NCBI GenBank assembly: GCA_036926305.1
Contig: JAXCHB010000318.1
Span: 2,628,501-2,692,500 of the forward strand
DNA: 64,000 bases
Source of the DNA: Uropetala carovei
Taxonomy: Eukaryota; Arthropoda; Insecta; Odonata; Petaluridae
Reading direction: 5' to 3'
This document shows positions 12,124-25,200 of the stretch, in pieces; within the stretch, counting starts at the first letter, position 1, and each line of letters opens with the position of its first letter. The notes under the pieces are model-generated. The model ran no database searches. It saw only the letters and a list, made by a program, of their open reading frames with translations, and had not been told where the DNA came from. Position numbers and translations under genes: made by a program.

Positions 12124-13383
12124 CATGTATGAATGTAGGGCCCCAAGCGACGCGCCAACTCTCCGAATTCCAATCTCACGCTCGCCAGAGAATTTCTAAC
12201 CTGAGTAGAATTTGTCGGGGACTATTCTCGTACGAGAGAGAATATCATAAACTTGATTCGATTGCGCATCATGATCAAACGAAGTAAATTTCGGTCGAGG
12301 ATGCGTCTTTTATTCGCTTTGAGCTCTGCTTCTAATTTTCTTTAAATTTCCTTCGACTTCGCCTGATTTTTCGTGTTACGGTAAAAAATATTTTAATGCT
12401 CCGAAACGAATAGGAGGGCATGCAAATTTTTCGGAAAAACATCGAATGTAATGTCAATTCACCACGAAAGTTAACTAACCCAGTGTGTGTTTGAGAAAAA
12501 AGAAACTTTTGCATTCGCGAAATGAATTTTTTCTCGTTAAATCTCAAATAAGAAACATTTTTCGCAGCTTTACTCACCTGATAAAGCAATAAACCCAAGG
12601 GTTATTGTTTCGCTTTGTTCGAATCCATAATCTTACTAAACGTTTAAAGACTCCAAATTTGCGCCTTTAGAATTTGCCGTGTTGAAGGCTGGATATGGTA
12701 TTCCCGGTGTAAACGGCGATAAGCTTCGTCTAAAGATTTTTTTCATCGATAAATACCTTTAACATTTTTAACAAGAGGATCAAAGCGCTATTTCTTCATT
12801 TTATGATATCCAGAGGATATCAATGTAACATGAACCACTACTGCTACCTATCAGACCGGCGATTTTTTTGAGAAAAGTTACGCTGTAAACAAGCCTTCAC
12901 AATACGTTGTTGCCGCTTCGAAACTTTTCTCTGCCCTAAATGTTCTGCGGTATTACAGCAAAAATTTTCAGTTCTTTTTTCCAGAACGCGATTACAAGTT
13001 CTTTGCAGATAACGTCGTATGTTGTGAGACATCCTTGTTCCGAATACTATTCGCTTATCTATCAGCACAGGAGCAGCGCACGTTTATCGGTCTTCGACAT
13101 CTTGTTCCATTTTAACCTAACTCCCGCCTGCGAAAAATTCGTAACGAGAGGTTTAGTTTAAAACGAAGGAAACGAATCGAAAAAGGATTATTTCCTTCCC
13201 GAAACTGTTTTTTCCGAAAAACTTTCCCAAATTTCTCGCAACCGGGGAACCCCTTTTTTACCGTTCTTTTAATGGAACGTTCTGTAACGGGATATTTCGC
13301 TTTTGGCGGGTTCGCAAAGCTTCGTTTAGGGGAGAGGGAGTTTTTTTCCCCTTTTACCGTCCCTGGTTATGGATGCTACAGGG
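12122..13383. other. Spacer without a recognisable gene
   Basis: AT-rich spacer with short frames only. No conserved motif recognised. Confidence 0.5.
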
Positions 13384-14033
13384 TGATTTTTTTTTTTCAA
13401 CTTCGAAGAGGGCGAAGAAGGAGATAGAGAGAGAGGGTTGGAAAGGTAGGTGTGTGTGTGTGCGCGCGCGTCGGGGGTGGAGGGTGTGGGAGGAGGGTGT
13501 GGGAGGAGGGGGTTAGTAAAGGAGGCAAAAAATGAGAGGATAGAGAAGGACGCACCTGCGATCCACGCCATTCCCACGGCGCAAGTCTCTCTCTCTCTCT
13601 CTCCTCCAGACAACAAAAACACGTCTTCCCCCCCTCCCACCCCCTCCCCACCTCCTTCCCTCTCTCCGCCCTCTTTTCCGCAGACGACTGGGCCTCAAGC
13701 TTCCCTCAAAAACCGAACCATCCCTTCTCCCCCCTACCTCCCTGCCACTTTTCCCCCCTCTCTCCTCCCCTTCCGTCCACCCCCAATATCCGTCTGGCCC
13801 ACCGTCTGGCCCTCTCTCTCTCTCTCTCCCCTCTCCAGCCACTGTCTCGTTCGCTCTCCTCTTTCGCTTACGTTTTTACCCCTCCCCCTCCCACGCTCTC
13901 CTTTTGCTCTCCACGCACAGAATGTCATCAGTGCAAAGTGCTCCTGGAAAACCTAGCCAGACTCTAATCAGCACCTCTCCCACTCTATTCCTTCCCTCTC
14001 CCTCTCACTCTCTTTCGCTAGACTACCTCTCTC
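13384..14033. repeat. GT/GA then CT-rich low-complexity block
   Basis: Begins purine-rich, passes through (GT)n/(GC)n at about 13448-13470 and a doubled GGGTGTGGGAGGA unit, then becomes strongly pyrimidine-rich with (CT)n at 13587-13605, 13813-13830 and 13990-14033. The Pro/Ser-rich and Arg/Gly-rich frames on both strands are compositional. Confidence 0.8.
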
Positions 14034-14302
14034 CAGCGCTGTAGTGGAGGGTATGCGGTGGTATACGCCGTATACCCTCTGCTTTTTTCGAGTGAATATC
14101 GAACAAATAGCGTATATCCACGCCTTATGAAAAATTATACAGGTTGATTGAAAATAAACCGCTCATACGTTTTTTCCTGGTATCGTAACAACATTGCTAT
14201 GGTATAAATTTGCTCTAAAAAAACTGGGTAAGAACCCACCCTCAACGTTTTACCTTAGTATACAGTATACCCTCTGCTTTTTTTTTTACGACTGCAGCAC
14301 TG
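14034..14302. mobile_element. hAT-type MITE
   Basis: Left end CAGCGCTGTAGT, right end inverted CAGTGCTGCAGT (10 of 12 match). Flanking octamers CCTCTCTC (14026-14033) and CCCCTCTC (14303-14310) agree at 7 of 8, though both lie in CT-rich DNA where chance matches are easy. The phrase GTATACCCTCTGCTTTTTT occurs near both ends in the same orientation, and there is an internal TATAC..GTATA hairpin. Confidence 0.65.
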
Positions 14303-15540
14303 CCCCTCTCCCTCTCCGTCTTTCCCTTCTCTGTTCTTCTCGTCATATCTTATTCCATATTATTTTTGACATTCCTCCTTCGTCCATCTTTCTATTTGCA
14401 GCTCTTAATCTTTCGTATTCCAGTTTTTTGGTTTTCCCAGACGCTCTCTTCATTTTCCTCTCGTCTTGGCGCTCAGATGAATAGCTGTTCTGTTTTCACG
14501 CTTGGCATGATATGTAAAGAGTTTTGGAGGTGAATAGGAAACTGGAACTACAATTTACAAACTGGGGTACGCATATTATCCGTCTTACTTTTACTGCTAC
14601 GCGAATACAACTAATTATTGGTCTACATTTCCTCCGTTTCTCTTAGCGAAATTGTGAATAACTGAAATAAGTTACTCCAAGCACTTCGTTAAATGATAGC
14701 TGCGAAACGTTCTCATTTCTTCAAGTCGAGAGAGAAATTACATTCCTTTTTTCGAATGAAAAAAGAACTCTTCCCGTTGTTTGCTCTCCAGATGTACGTT
14801 TTATTAAGGAATTAAGGTCTAATTCTAATGCACTCCTCAAGTATTCGTACCTCCCAGTTTTCCCCAACGCAAAGAAAATAATGAGCCTGTTTTTTTCTGG
14901 CGAATCAGCCTCTTAGGCTATTATCACCGCAACCCTACGTAGAAGAGTGGAGGAAAACCCGATCTCGGCATAAGACTACTCTTACGACAAAGAAAGTAAT
15001 GAGCCTACTTAACGGGTACAACGGCATCTCTTATCGGCATAAATAATGTGCATATCGCGAACAAAATAAAAACATTACGAGGAAATTACATAACCATATT
15101 TTAAGGTTTCGACAATCATTTTTTTATAAGTTAAATTATTCTTGAAGCAAAAGTGTCAAGCGATCATTCTTCAAATCCGATAGAAAAATATCTCCCAAGT
15201 GAAGAGCGGAGCGAACACTTACACCATAAAGTCTCTTGCAACATTTTGTACGTAAAATTTCGCAACATCAAGAAGTCGAAAGGTCTCCGTTATGACCGTG
15301 CGGCAGACAATGAAACTTCGGGCGAATGGGACAGCTGACGATCGTTAAAAACCGATGCTAAAAGAGAAGACCCCGCATTTTAATGACCTTCGCAGACGCG
15401 GAAGGAAGTACTACTCCTCTCGCCAATTCAAAAAGGCCAAACGAGGCCGCGCCGTGGCGGAACGGGAAAGGTAGTCCTGTGAGAAGACGACGGTTGTAAA
15501 TATTTTGGTTCAAACGGTTGCCATGGAAGGGCTAGAGGGG
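14303..15540. other. Spacer without a recognisable gene
   Basis: CT-rich at its start, then AT-rich. The small frames match nothing I recognise. Confidence 0.5.
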
Positions 15541-15800
15541 AAGAGAGAGAGAGAGGGCCATTCGCAAAGCAGAGGTACTGAGGCGTTGAGAGGGGAAAAA
15601 GGGAAGAGAAAGGGAAGGGCCCCGAAGAGGAGGGTTTTGGAATCCAACGCGCGATTTACGTCTGGACGAGACATTTGAAAAAAATGGGACGTGGAGGAGG
15701 AAAGGGGGAGAGAGAGAGAGAGAAACTTAATGTTTACGCTTCTTCCCTGAGAGTTTCGAGAGGTCGGGGAGGTAGGGAGGGTGGAGAATGGGGAGGAGGC
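15541..15800. repeat. GA-rich low-complexity block
   Basis: Plus-strand purine tract with (GA)n at 15546-15557 and 15706-15723, and G-rich runs. Confidence 0.8.
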
Positions 15801-16029
15801 GGCTCAAAACGCCCTGCCCTTCGAACTGTCCCCGGAGATAGGAAAGTAAATGATAATAACGAGGAGAGGAGATACATAAAGTGGTACATACCTATGTGAA
15901 GAGGTGATCCACTCCAGCGGCCATCAAAGCGGTTGGGTAAATCAGATTTGCATTTCAGGGACAGAGTGGTCGTCATCAGTGGTAATTTGTCGCACTTTCA
16001 TACCTAATTCTAATTAGACCTATCCAGGT
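15801..16029. other. Spacer without a recognisable gene
   Basis: Nothing recognised. Confidence 0.4.
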
Positions 16030-16045
16030 CAGTAGTGGAACTATA

Positions 16046-16273
16046 ATGTTGCAGACCACGCAGTGGCATAGCAAACTCTTATGGGACTCCGGTGCAAAAT
16101 TCGTTTTTGGGGCCCCTATCATCAGTTTTATCAGGGAACACATAGGCTGTCAGGGTCATATGTTGCAGACCACGCAGTGGCATAGCAAACTCTTATGGGA
16201 CTCCCGTGCAAAATTCGTTTTTGGGGCCCCTATCATCAGTTTTATCAGGAAACATATAGGCTGTCAGGGTCAT
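16046..16273. repeat. 114-bp tandem duplication, two copies
   Basis: The segment starting at 16046 is repeated from 16160 with only a few substitutions. The unit includes 15 bp of flanking DNA plus the left part of the nested hAT-type element, so the duplication came after that insertion. Because 114 is divisible by three, it leaves a 128-residue frame with an internal protein repeat, which I do not regard as a gene. Confidence 0.9.
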
Positions 16274-16343
16274 TTGGGTGCCCCCCTTTGGCTTGGGGCC
16301 CCGGTGCATTACACCGGTTTGCTAAATGTACGCTACGCCACCG
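16061..16343. mobile_element. Nested hAT-type MITE
   Basis: Left end CAGTGGCATAGCAAAC, right end inverted CGGTGGCGTAGCGTAC. Flanking octamers AGACCACG (16053-16060) and AGTCCACG (16344-16351) agree at 7 of 8. The interior includes TTTGGGGCCCC and CTTGGGGCCCC phrases. Its left part was later duplicated in tandem. Confidence 0.65.
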
Positions 16344-16487
16344 AGTCCACGACCGCGGGGAGGACGATAGATTTAGGGAGCCTTGCAGGCCCATCTATAT
16401 TTGTATATTTCCTTAAAATGGCGAATTTTTAAGGGACCCAAAAATTATTTTCGCGGGGAGGGGGGGAAGTTTGTAGTTCCGCCCCTG

Positions 16488-16775
16488 ATCCCAGCGTGTT
16501 TCAAAATCTCCATACTACGATGTGCAACTAAATAGGATCATATTCGGAGTAGAGTTTTCGTAAACTTGGGATTAAAGGCGGTAGTTGCAAAAAAGAAAAA
16601 AAAACATTTACTCAAGAATAGAAGCTCTTCCTCTCTGCATCCATGTGTTTATACTGTTGCATGCTCCGTACGATCCATCTTAATATGTTCCGTGACCTAT
16701 TTGAAACACGTCGATTGATTTATTGAATTCAGTATCGATAATTCATTCTCGATTTTTTTATTTATGAGGGTAGCT
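16488..16775. other. Spacer without a recognisable gene
   Basis: AT-rich, nothing recognised. Confidence 0.4.
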
Positions 16776-17400
16776 TGACGTAAACGGAGGGAAGGAGAAG
16801 AGAGGATAGGTGAGGAAAAGCGGAGAAGAGGGACGGAGGACAAAAGGATAAGGTGAAGACGAATATGAAGAATGAGAAAATGTAAGCGGAGAAGCAATAG
16901 GAAGGGGACTTGGGAGCGAAAGTGGAGAGGGAAAATGGACGGAATAAGGGTTGCGCGAAGGGCGGAGAATGGGGTAAGAGGGAAATGGCGGCGGGATTGA
17001 AGGGGTTTTGGGGTGGAGGGGAGGGGGTGAGACGGCGGGAAACGCCGGGAGGTAAGGGCCAGGGCAGTTGCGAAGCCAGGATAAGGGAGGGACGGGTAAG
17101 GAGTACAGGAGTATGATGGAGGGGTATGATGGCAAGGGGAAGGGTGGATGATGCTGCTCACCCCTACTTAACAACCATGTCTCCCCAAAATATTTTATAC
17201 GCGCAGAATTATAGCTCAATTTATGGCATAGCGTCTACCGGTTCTCGCACAAATCCGACTCGTCTCGCATTTACAGAGGGAGGAGGGTTGGGGGTAGAGA
17301 AGTGCGCGGAAATGAATAGGAGGGGATGTTTGGAAGGATATAAAAGGAGGGTATGAAAAGACAGACAGGGAGAGAGGGATGGGAGGAGACAGATTGCGAG
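16776..17400. repeat. Purine-rich block
   Basis: Plus strand dominated by A and G at 16776-17150 and again at 17275-17395, with a normal-composition gap between. The Ser/Pro-rich minus-strand frames (about 150 residues, in two overlapping frames) are shadows of this composition. Confidence 0.75.
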
Positions 17401-18600
17401 GACGCCGAAAACTGTTTTCACGGGATTAATACCAGCGCAAACTCGAGGGCTGTTATTTGGCAACATCTAAAAAAAAAATTTTTTCTTCCCCGGGTTCTTA
17501 TGGATTTTTAATAAAAATGGCGATAAATATTCTCTTTCGATCGAAAAAGTTTCGACCGTTGAAACGGACTGGTGTGAAGGTCACAATGAGCTCATGGGCT
17601 TTAATATGAGTCATGTCTCGTTAGGCTTGCTCCAGCTCAGAGATTGAGGCGATAGGAAATGCCCGAAACTCAATCGCTTTTCTTTAAATCAAGTTTTTTC
17701 GTCACGCCAAAGGCGCGAATGTTTCAGACAGAAAATGGACTTGGAATTGGATAGCCGAGAGAGAGAGAGGGAGAGAGTGGAATACGCTCAAAACAGATGA
17801 AATTAAAGTGGGTGACTATTTTCGCATTATTTTATTGTTCCGCCGTCAAAATCAACTACGACGGAATGGCCATAGTAACATATTTTTATCATCTTCATTT
17901 ATGGAATAATTTATTATTTCACGTTTTTCGGCTAACAACTAGGCGATGAGGAAATTGCGGGAGATGCACGTCGGGACATTTTACGTAAAGAAATCGTCAA
18001 GAAGCAGGGGATGATCTGAGAAGAAGAACCTCATTTGACAGAAAATTAGTCGCACAAGAGTTACAAATTATGTTTAGCGCCAAAATAAACAAGACTTCTT
18101 GCACAAGATGCCCATTTTCCATAAAACATTTCCCTCAAATTTAATTTACCTAGAAACAGGTCCGAAAACATTGGAAAACATTGTTTTTATATATTCCATA
18201 CATTTATTCACGTTAATCATGCTGAGGACACCCAAATAACATCGACTCCGGGCTCCCAAAATTCACCATTCGTCACAGCAGAGAAGAAAGCGTGAGGCGA
18301 AATACGGAGGTAGAAACTTTTTAACGACGCGATCCGTTCACGTCGACGTCTGCACAACTATTTTTTTTTTAAGCGATTCGCTCATCCACGCGCGACTCCC
18401 CGAAACTGATGACGCCGGAATAGCGACATCGCCCCTAAATATACGAAACGCCTCTCTTTCTCTCCTCCGGCTGACTTCGCCATGCTTCCGGTCTGAGACC
18501 AGCCGACGGGCAAACCGAACTCCCCCCTCCTCCACTCATCCCCGCCTCGCAAACGAGACACGCTGGAGGGAAGTCGGACTAGGCAGAAGAGGTGGAGGAA
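17401..18600. other. Spacer without a recognisable gene
   Basis: AT-rich, becoming CpG-containing after about 18330. A short (GA)n lies at 17759-17775. Confidence 0.45.
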
Positions 18601-19480
18601 AAGATGAGGAAGGCGAACACAACGCTGACCGCAGCTCGTCTCTCTCTCTCTCTCTCTCGATATCTAATCGCGTCCTCTCTCTCTCTCTCTCTCTTCGGCT
18701 GTTTTGGGAGTCGCGCGCAAGTTATTCGCCGCGAGCGTGCAGATGCTCTCCCTTAACTAGTTCCGGAGGAAAAAAAAAGCTGAGAGTACTACTACTACAC
18801 TACAATCGCCGCGATTTTCGGTTCTTTTGAAGAGTCGCGAACCGTCCTTACAACCCTTTACCTCCTGGTCGACATTAGAAAGAATAAAAACGGAGAGCAA
18901 ACGAGGTCGGCAAAAAAAATGGAGGGGAATGGGGAGATGGATGAGAGAGAGAGGGGAAAAGGAGGTCGTAAAAGATGCATGAATTCCGCCCCCGATTATG
19001 CAAAGAACCTACCGAGACCGGGTTGCGGAGTTCAAATATAATGTAAAACCCGGTTTGGCCGAGTGAGTGAGAGAGAGTGAGAGAGAGGAAAAAGGTTAAG
19101 AATAGTTAAGGGAAAAAAATGCTTCAACGACGTCTCCGCTTTCGCTCGGCGCGGATCTCTCGTTCGCGATATCCCGCAGAGGCATTTTTATATAAAGGGG
19201 GATGGCAACAAGTGCCTTTAGGAGCTATGGGAAGAGGGAGACTGTGAGGAGAAAAGGGATGGAGACGGGTTTTAGTGAGGGAGAGTGGGGTGGGGGAGAG
19301 AGGGAAAGGAGGGGGGGCGGGGGGTTGGCGAAGGGGGGGTTCTTCAGACGGGAGGGGCGAAAAAGGGGTTGCGACGGAAAGGGGTTTTCGGTCGGTGGGA
19401 AAAAGGGACCGAATGTTTTGCGGAGGGTTAAAAAAAAGAGGGTGCTTTTTGAAAGGCGGAGGGAATTGGATTTGGGATGG
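18601..19480. repeat. CpG-containing CT/GA-rich block
   Basis: Two (CT)n runs at about 18640-18658 and 18677-18693 on the plus strand, then purine-rich tracts at 18890-18965, 19068-19090 and 19240-19480. CpG is frequent between them (about 18700-18850 and 19130-19175). Confidence 0.7.
19188..19199 (+). promoter_or_regulatory. TATA-like element in CpG-containing DNA
   Basis: TTATATAAAGG follows a CpG-rich 60-bp stretch (CTCGGCGCGGATCTCTCG). That is the arrangement of a focused promoter, but no convincing exon follows: the downstream 111-residue frame is Gly/Arg-rich and lies in the purine tract. A chance match is quite possible. Confidence 0.2.
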
Positions 19481-21925
19481 AGGAAGGCCTGCTCTCTCCC
19501 TCTTATGTATCTCCGAACGATTCCTGCAGAAGGGTAACAGGGAAATCCGAAAATACCAATCGCAATGTGCCGTTTTTTTTTAGAGTAAGATTTTTCTATG
19601 GGGCAGAAATTTACATGCCTTATACAATTATCCGAGTAGAGTTGATGTAAAAAAAAGCAGCCATAACATTGTCAACTTGTACGAAAAAGGACCCCATCTC
19701 CCTCATTGTGGATATTCCATGCCGGCAGGCGTTTTTTTAATTTTCCGGAACGAAACGCACAGTGTATCAGATACATACGGTGATGTACGTTTAAAGAGGC
19801 GTCGCGTGAAAACTTCCGCTTGAGTTATTGAATATTTCTTTTGGGACGGAATCCGGAATGAATCAAAGACGTCATCGTAGAATTACCTCAATGCAAACTT
19901 CCCACTCGGGTTTTAAATTGCTGATCCTTATTAAATTCATTCCGCTTCTAGATCACTGTTATGCATCGCTCCGAACTCTTATTCCTCTTAGACCCATTCT
20001 ACATCCAACGGCATCCTCCCCGGGCTAGACAGACATTCGCTTAATTCGCCGGTTGGCAGCATTGGTTCCTAGGCGTAGAGGGAGAGGGCGTAGTTGACCT
20101 TGGGGCTGAGAGGGCATAAAGCAGCGCCTCGGCGGCCGCCTATGCAAGCCCCCTCGTCCTCTTTTCTACCCTCACCCTCCAGCAACCCGCCAAGTCCCGC
20201 CATCCCCCCTCAATAGGGGTCGCGGTTAGGAGCGAACAGCCGAATATCTCTCTTCCTCCGCCTGGTCTTTCGCCCGTCGGGATTGGAGTGGATGCGGGCG
20301 GAGGGTGCGATCGATTTGTTTTATTGTTTTTTTAGGACGCCGTCGTCAATTCCACGAGGTTTTTAAATGGAGACAAACGAGCGCCGAAAATGAGAGCTAG
20401 GATGTGAATTCGAAGAGCGCACAAACCGTATGGGGTCTGCAACAGAGAAAAACGACGTTCGATGGGCTGCGCTCGTTGGAAATGGATTATGAGACGAGTG
20501 CGGGTTTACTATGAAGACGAATAGGCAAATTGTATGACGAATGCATGGGGGTCTACATATGACTTGATTGATTATTGGAATCGCGACTCTTAATGGCGAC
20601 CACATATGTAGGGGTTATCGTTCTGAATTTCTCGTTTGAATAATTTCATGGAGCGATTCTGGATAATCTAAAGATACGGAAAACACATTTACAAAACATA
20701 TATTGACACATTTTCTAAATTAATGACGATGCAGAAACTGAATTTTCCATATCAAAATTTCTTAGCAACCTTTCTAACATTTGCAATCTTGGATTCAGGG
20801 AGTTTTCCATTACACAGCGTTTGTAAATTACAAGAGGTCGATCTATGGATCGTTGAAATACCAATCATACTTTGCATAACAGAAATTCAAAGCATGTTTT
20901 GTTGTAAGTTGCAAGTAATTTTTTTACAACAAAATTTTACAATATTCGTTATAATGAAAATAGATAGAATGTTATGAAAGTGATCGGTCAACATTGTATA
21001 AAAGGCATTCATCTTTAGTTAGTTGCGTTTTAACTCTCTAACAACATATCGGATTCCTAGGGTTTTTGACATAAAACAGCAAAGACGAGGAATTAGGGTC
21101 GTGAAAGGATATTCGTAGTCATGGAGTCCCTAGGGAAAGATATAACTATGCATTTTTAGGGGGTAGTACGCTCACAGTTTCGAAATTTCGAAAATAAATA
21201 GGAAACAACATCAGCTATTAAGGACAATAATCTGTGAAGTCAATCCACACGAGGATGAAAAGAGATTGATGCGAAGTAGAGTGTCCAATTAAATGAAGAC
21301 ACAGATGATAAAGTTTTTTCACTACGATTTGATGCGTTGACACGTGCTACTGATATATCCCACCCGAGCATTTACTCAAGAAGGTTATTTAAAAAGCGAT
21401 TCCTGCGAAGGAATTGCTCAAGATCGAAAGGAAGAACTCTCGAGGAGTGATCATCTTCCAAATATCTTTTAAATAACATTCCAATTAAGAAATTTGAGTC
21501 TTTTACCATCAATGGCTTTCTGTATTCTCTGGACAAATGATGGTGATTTTCCTTCCTTCTGTGGTTATAAAAGCATAAATTATCGACGGATCTCATTGCT
21601 TTAAATGCTGACCGAAAGAATGGATAATAGCGCTCATTCTACTCGTTCAGTAAGTGTGAATACGCCTCTTTACTGGAAGAAAGTAACATGCAATGATTTA
21701 TTAAGAGATATAGTAATTTACTGATTGGAATGTCGGAGCTACTTGACTCAAAAAGTGATGAACATGTGCAATAAAATAAAAACATCATATAATACTCACT
21801 CTGGCATAATTATCTCATTTTAAGTTTTGTATGTAAGTGGTAAAAAATTATAATCCTGGCGAAAACCTCACACCCCATTTTATTTGTTTGGAAATGTATT
21901 AATTTTCTCTTTATATTTATATACA
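19481..21925. other. Spacer without a recognisable gene
   Basis: GC-balanced to about 20600 (pyrimidine-rich with a GGCGGCCGCC stretch near 20130), then AT-rich. No gene or bounded repeat recognised. Confidence 0.45.
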
Positions 21926-22286
21926 GGTTTCTCGTAAATGACTATACCAAAAATAAAGTTGAATAACTTTTTGTTGCTTGAGAAAAAACGAAAAATCAAT
22001 TTTTACTTTCATTAGTCAATAAACCTCCACATGTCTTCCATCATTCGCTATAATTAATTTAATTCTGTGTTCGAATTCTGCGAAAAAATTTCTAGCACAA
22101 CTGCAGGAATGGATAAGAGAGCTTCATGAAACAAAACAAAAAATAATCAGGAAATATGGCAAAAATGAATGAAAATAAAAATTACAAACTTGGCTCTTCT
22201 ATTTATTATCAGTTTTTACTTTTTTTTCTATCAACAAAAAAGAGTTATTCAACTTTATTTTTGGTAGATTCATTTACGAACATCTT
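21926..22286. mobile_element. Small inverted-repeat (MITE-like) element
   Basis: The stretch TCGTAAATGA followed by TACCAAAAATAAAGTTGAAT at about 21933-21966 recurs inverted at about 22238-22280, giving arms of about 60 bp with a few mismatches around roughly 230 bp of AT-rich non-coding DNA. The outer ends and target duplication are not clear, so the superfamily is not assigned. Confidence 0.6.
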
Positions 22287-25200
22287 GGATATTAAGATAG
22301 GTCGAAAAAGCTTGTATGCAATGCTTGCTATATGGTGTCACAAAAACACAGCACTTCTTATGTTACTTTTCTTTGTTCATCTTGACATTTCGCAATACCG
22401 TTTGAAGTATATGAAAGTCACAAAATTTTCGTTCGAATAAATGTTTATAAAGTGCATTTCCTGCTACTGATACAAATGTCTCTACCACATAGTTTTTCCG
22501 ATAAAATGCACAACAGTATTATGAATAGCCTCGACAAAAAAGTAAGAGAAAATCCCGCCTCATTTCGGTTCTATTACAATCCTCGTACCCACAATTTTTT
22601 TAGTCGCAATATTATGAAAAAAGTGCGATAATTATGCCAGTATTGCCTCGATATCATTTGCGTGAGCACCTTTTAGCAAAAATCAAAACTGTACTCACAG
22701 CTACAGCTACTCAACCTGAGTTATTTTCCAGATGTAATACATAAATGGAAATCTGAGATAAAGTAAACAGAAATTGTAACAACGATCGATAGGTATTTAG
22801 AGCAGGTAAAGAATCTCGCCATTGAGTTAAGACGCTTCCGAAACCACTCACCGCTGGAACACGTAGCAAGTGCGTATACTTTCAGTTTAGCATAGCATTG
22901 TGTGTTGAAAAAATTGCATTCAAAATGTCACGGTTTCTTGTGGAAACATCCGACATCAAAATGGAAATTTTAACTATGCAAGCCAACATTCAAATCGAAG
23001 GCAATCGAGAAAAATGTTTTGGAAGCTTCTTGCGGATGAAAAATATCGAAACGCGAGAAAAATTCCATGAGACAGCTTACTATTTTTTTTGTTTCGCACA
23101 TTCTATGATCATTATTAAGTCCTATTTTTGGACAATTGTAAAAGGCATGGACGCATGATTGAGCAAAGCGGCCATCTTTCGTAATTGAAACTTTGCGCAG
23201 TACGCATGTAATGCAAATCACCTACGTTTATTAAACAACCCATTGACCAATGATTCATGTAATTTAGATGAATTTATTTAAGCAAATGTGTTTGTCATAA
23301 ATAAGTAAAAAATTTATAGCTTTTTTATGAAAGTGCTGGTAGATCGTGCTACTTAGAGGCTGGAGAGAATAGACTATAGGTGAAAGTATACTTGATAACA
23401 AGAATAGTATTACTAGGTCACCGAGAAAGGCAGGTGAAATTTAATGACAAATGAGTTTTCTCGGATGAAACGACCACGACAAAAAGGCGAACTATGAAAC
23501 GTGTAATTTCAGTTCATTCAAAAGGGTTATTCAAATATAATTTACTTCCTGTTGACAGATCATGCTGAGATGAACGCCAGAAATATACTATCATAAATAT
23601 TTTTATCATGCAATCACATAGAAATATAGTAATACATCATATTTAATAGGACCTTTTCTATTAAACGAAATAATTTGGATTGTGGTTTCCGCTAGCATAA
23701 AATGAACTGTAGATTTGCGCAGATTTAATGGATACAAGTGAAAACGGGTATTTCCTCGTTCTGAAGAAGAATCGTCAAAATGTTTAGTATCTAACGACGA
23801 AGTACCACAAAAAAACGTAGATAACTCGGTGAATTCCTTGTATATAAAAATATGATGAAAGACAATGAGATCTTGGCTATACTTCCTGAAAATGCCGTAG
23901 GACTTCTGAATTTAAGGAGTAAAAATTTAAAATTTACCAACACTAATATTTTACTCAAGCAGAAAAACGTCGCTCAAATCAAGAGGGCTTCTTCCACAGG
24001 TTTTGAAAAAAAATTAAGCGCAGTATCAGATATTTCTTTCAGCAGCTGCAGTCTGTAAAATGTCATGGCGGATATTTGTAGAGACAAAGCCGATTGGGAA
24101 AATGGCTGAATTTGGCTTTGACGGCGCGGCAGGTGGACTCCTATGAAAGAAGGGAAATCTTCTTACGAAGAAATCATCCTCTCCCCTTTACGATATAAAA
24201 TATTATACTTAAAACGGCACCGTTTTCTGCTTTTAGTGAACGCGTTTCGCAGTACCGCATTTACTCTCTTATCACTAATAACATATAATTCTTAAACACT
24301 TTATTAGTTGATTACATATAATTCACTTACACTAGTTCTTAAATACTTTATTAGGTGCTTTTCCCACAATGGCAAAACTTTTGCGAACAGGAGGAAGTCC
24401 ATCTTGCAAAATGGGAAATCCCTTAACCGCGAAAACCAACCTCAAAAGATGGCATAGACTGAACCTAGTTCATTCGCCAAGGAAAACAGGATAACCTTCG
24501 TTAAAAATTCTCCATCCGTTCTCGAAAACCTCTTGCCACGATAGCGATTAACGCTAGACACCAGCCATCGTATGATAAGATTGTGGCGACAGTTACAACC
24601 GTGGGAATGGCGATTTTTTCGCCAAAAAAGTTCTCGCCGTCATGACTAGCGAAAAATGTTTAGAAACGATGATATCAATATCGCGCTAATTAAACGCAGA
24701 TCGACTATTAGGCAATTTGATCATTAGCGTGGATGCACGAATGAAATAATTTCTGACCTTGAATTTGTAAAAAAAATCACGACATAAAACGGATAGTTAT
24801 CAATAAAACTTCAAGTCAAAGAATGCAAAAGTATCTTTTGATATTTTCGTCATATGCGGAATATTTCATCGTACTGTAATACCTCGGTTAATGATTCGTC
24901 TTGAGAAGACCCTCCTTTATAACGGTATTATTTTTGAAAAAAATCGATAAATTAAAAAGAAAAGACTTAAGAAACTTTAATGTTAAGCTATAAAAAAAGA
25001 GCGAAATGTTATTATCACCGACGTCGTAAAAGTCGCCCAGGAAGTTGGCATAGAGAAAGTCGACAACGTGCATTAGGTGCCTGCTGGATAGTTTTTGCCA
25101 CTTCAAACCTCACCGTTGCCAATTAGGATGAACAAGATTACAGTAGGACCTATTGATTTATTTCCTAATTTAATTTATTTTTAAACTAATTATCATATTT

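Larger units (their letters stand above)
16030..16487. mobile_element. Probable outer hAT-type element
   Basis: Left end CAGTAGTGGAACTATAA, right end inverted CAGGGGCGGAACTACAAA. Flanking octamers ATCCAGGT and ATCCCAGC share only 5 of 8 bases, so the pairing rests on the termini. It contains a second hAT-type element. Confidence 0.5.

Noticed and set aside
13450..13956. 168-codon plus-strand frame
   Set aside because: Starts in a (GT)n run and continues through CT-rich repeats, with competing minus-strand frames throughout.
16046..16432. 128-codon frame with an internal 38-residue repeat
   Set aside because: Arises from the 114-bp tandem duplication inside hAT-type non-coding DNA.
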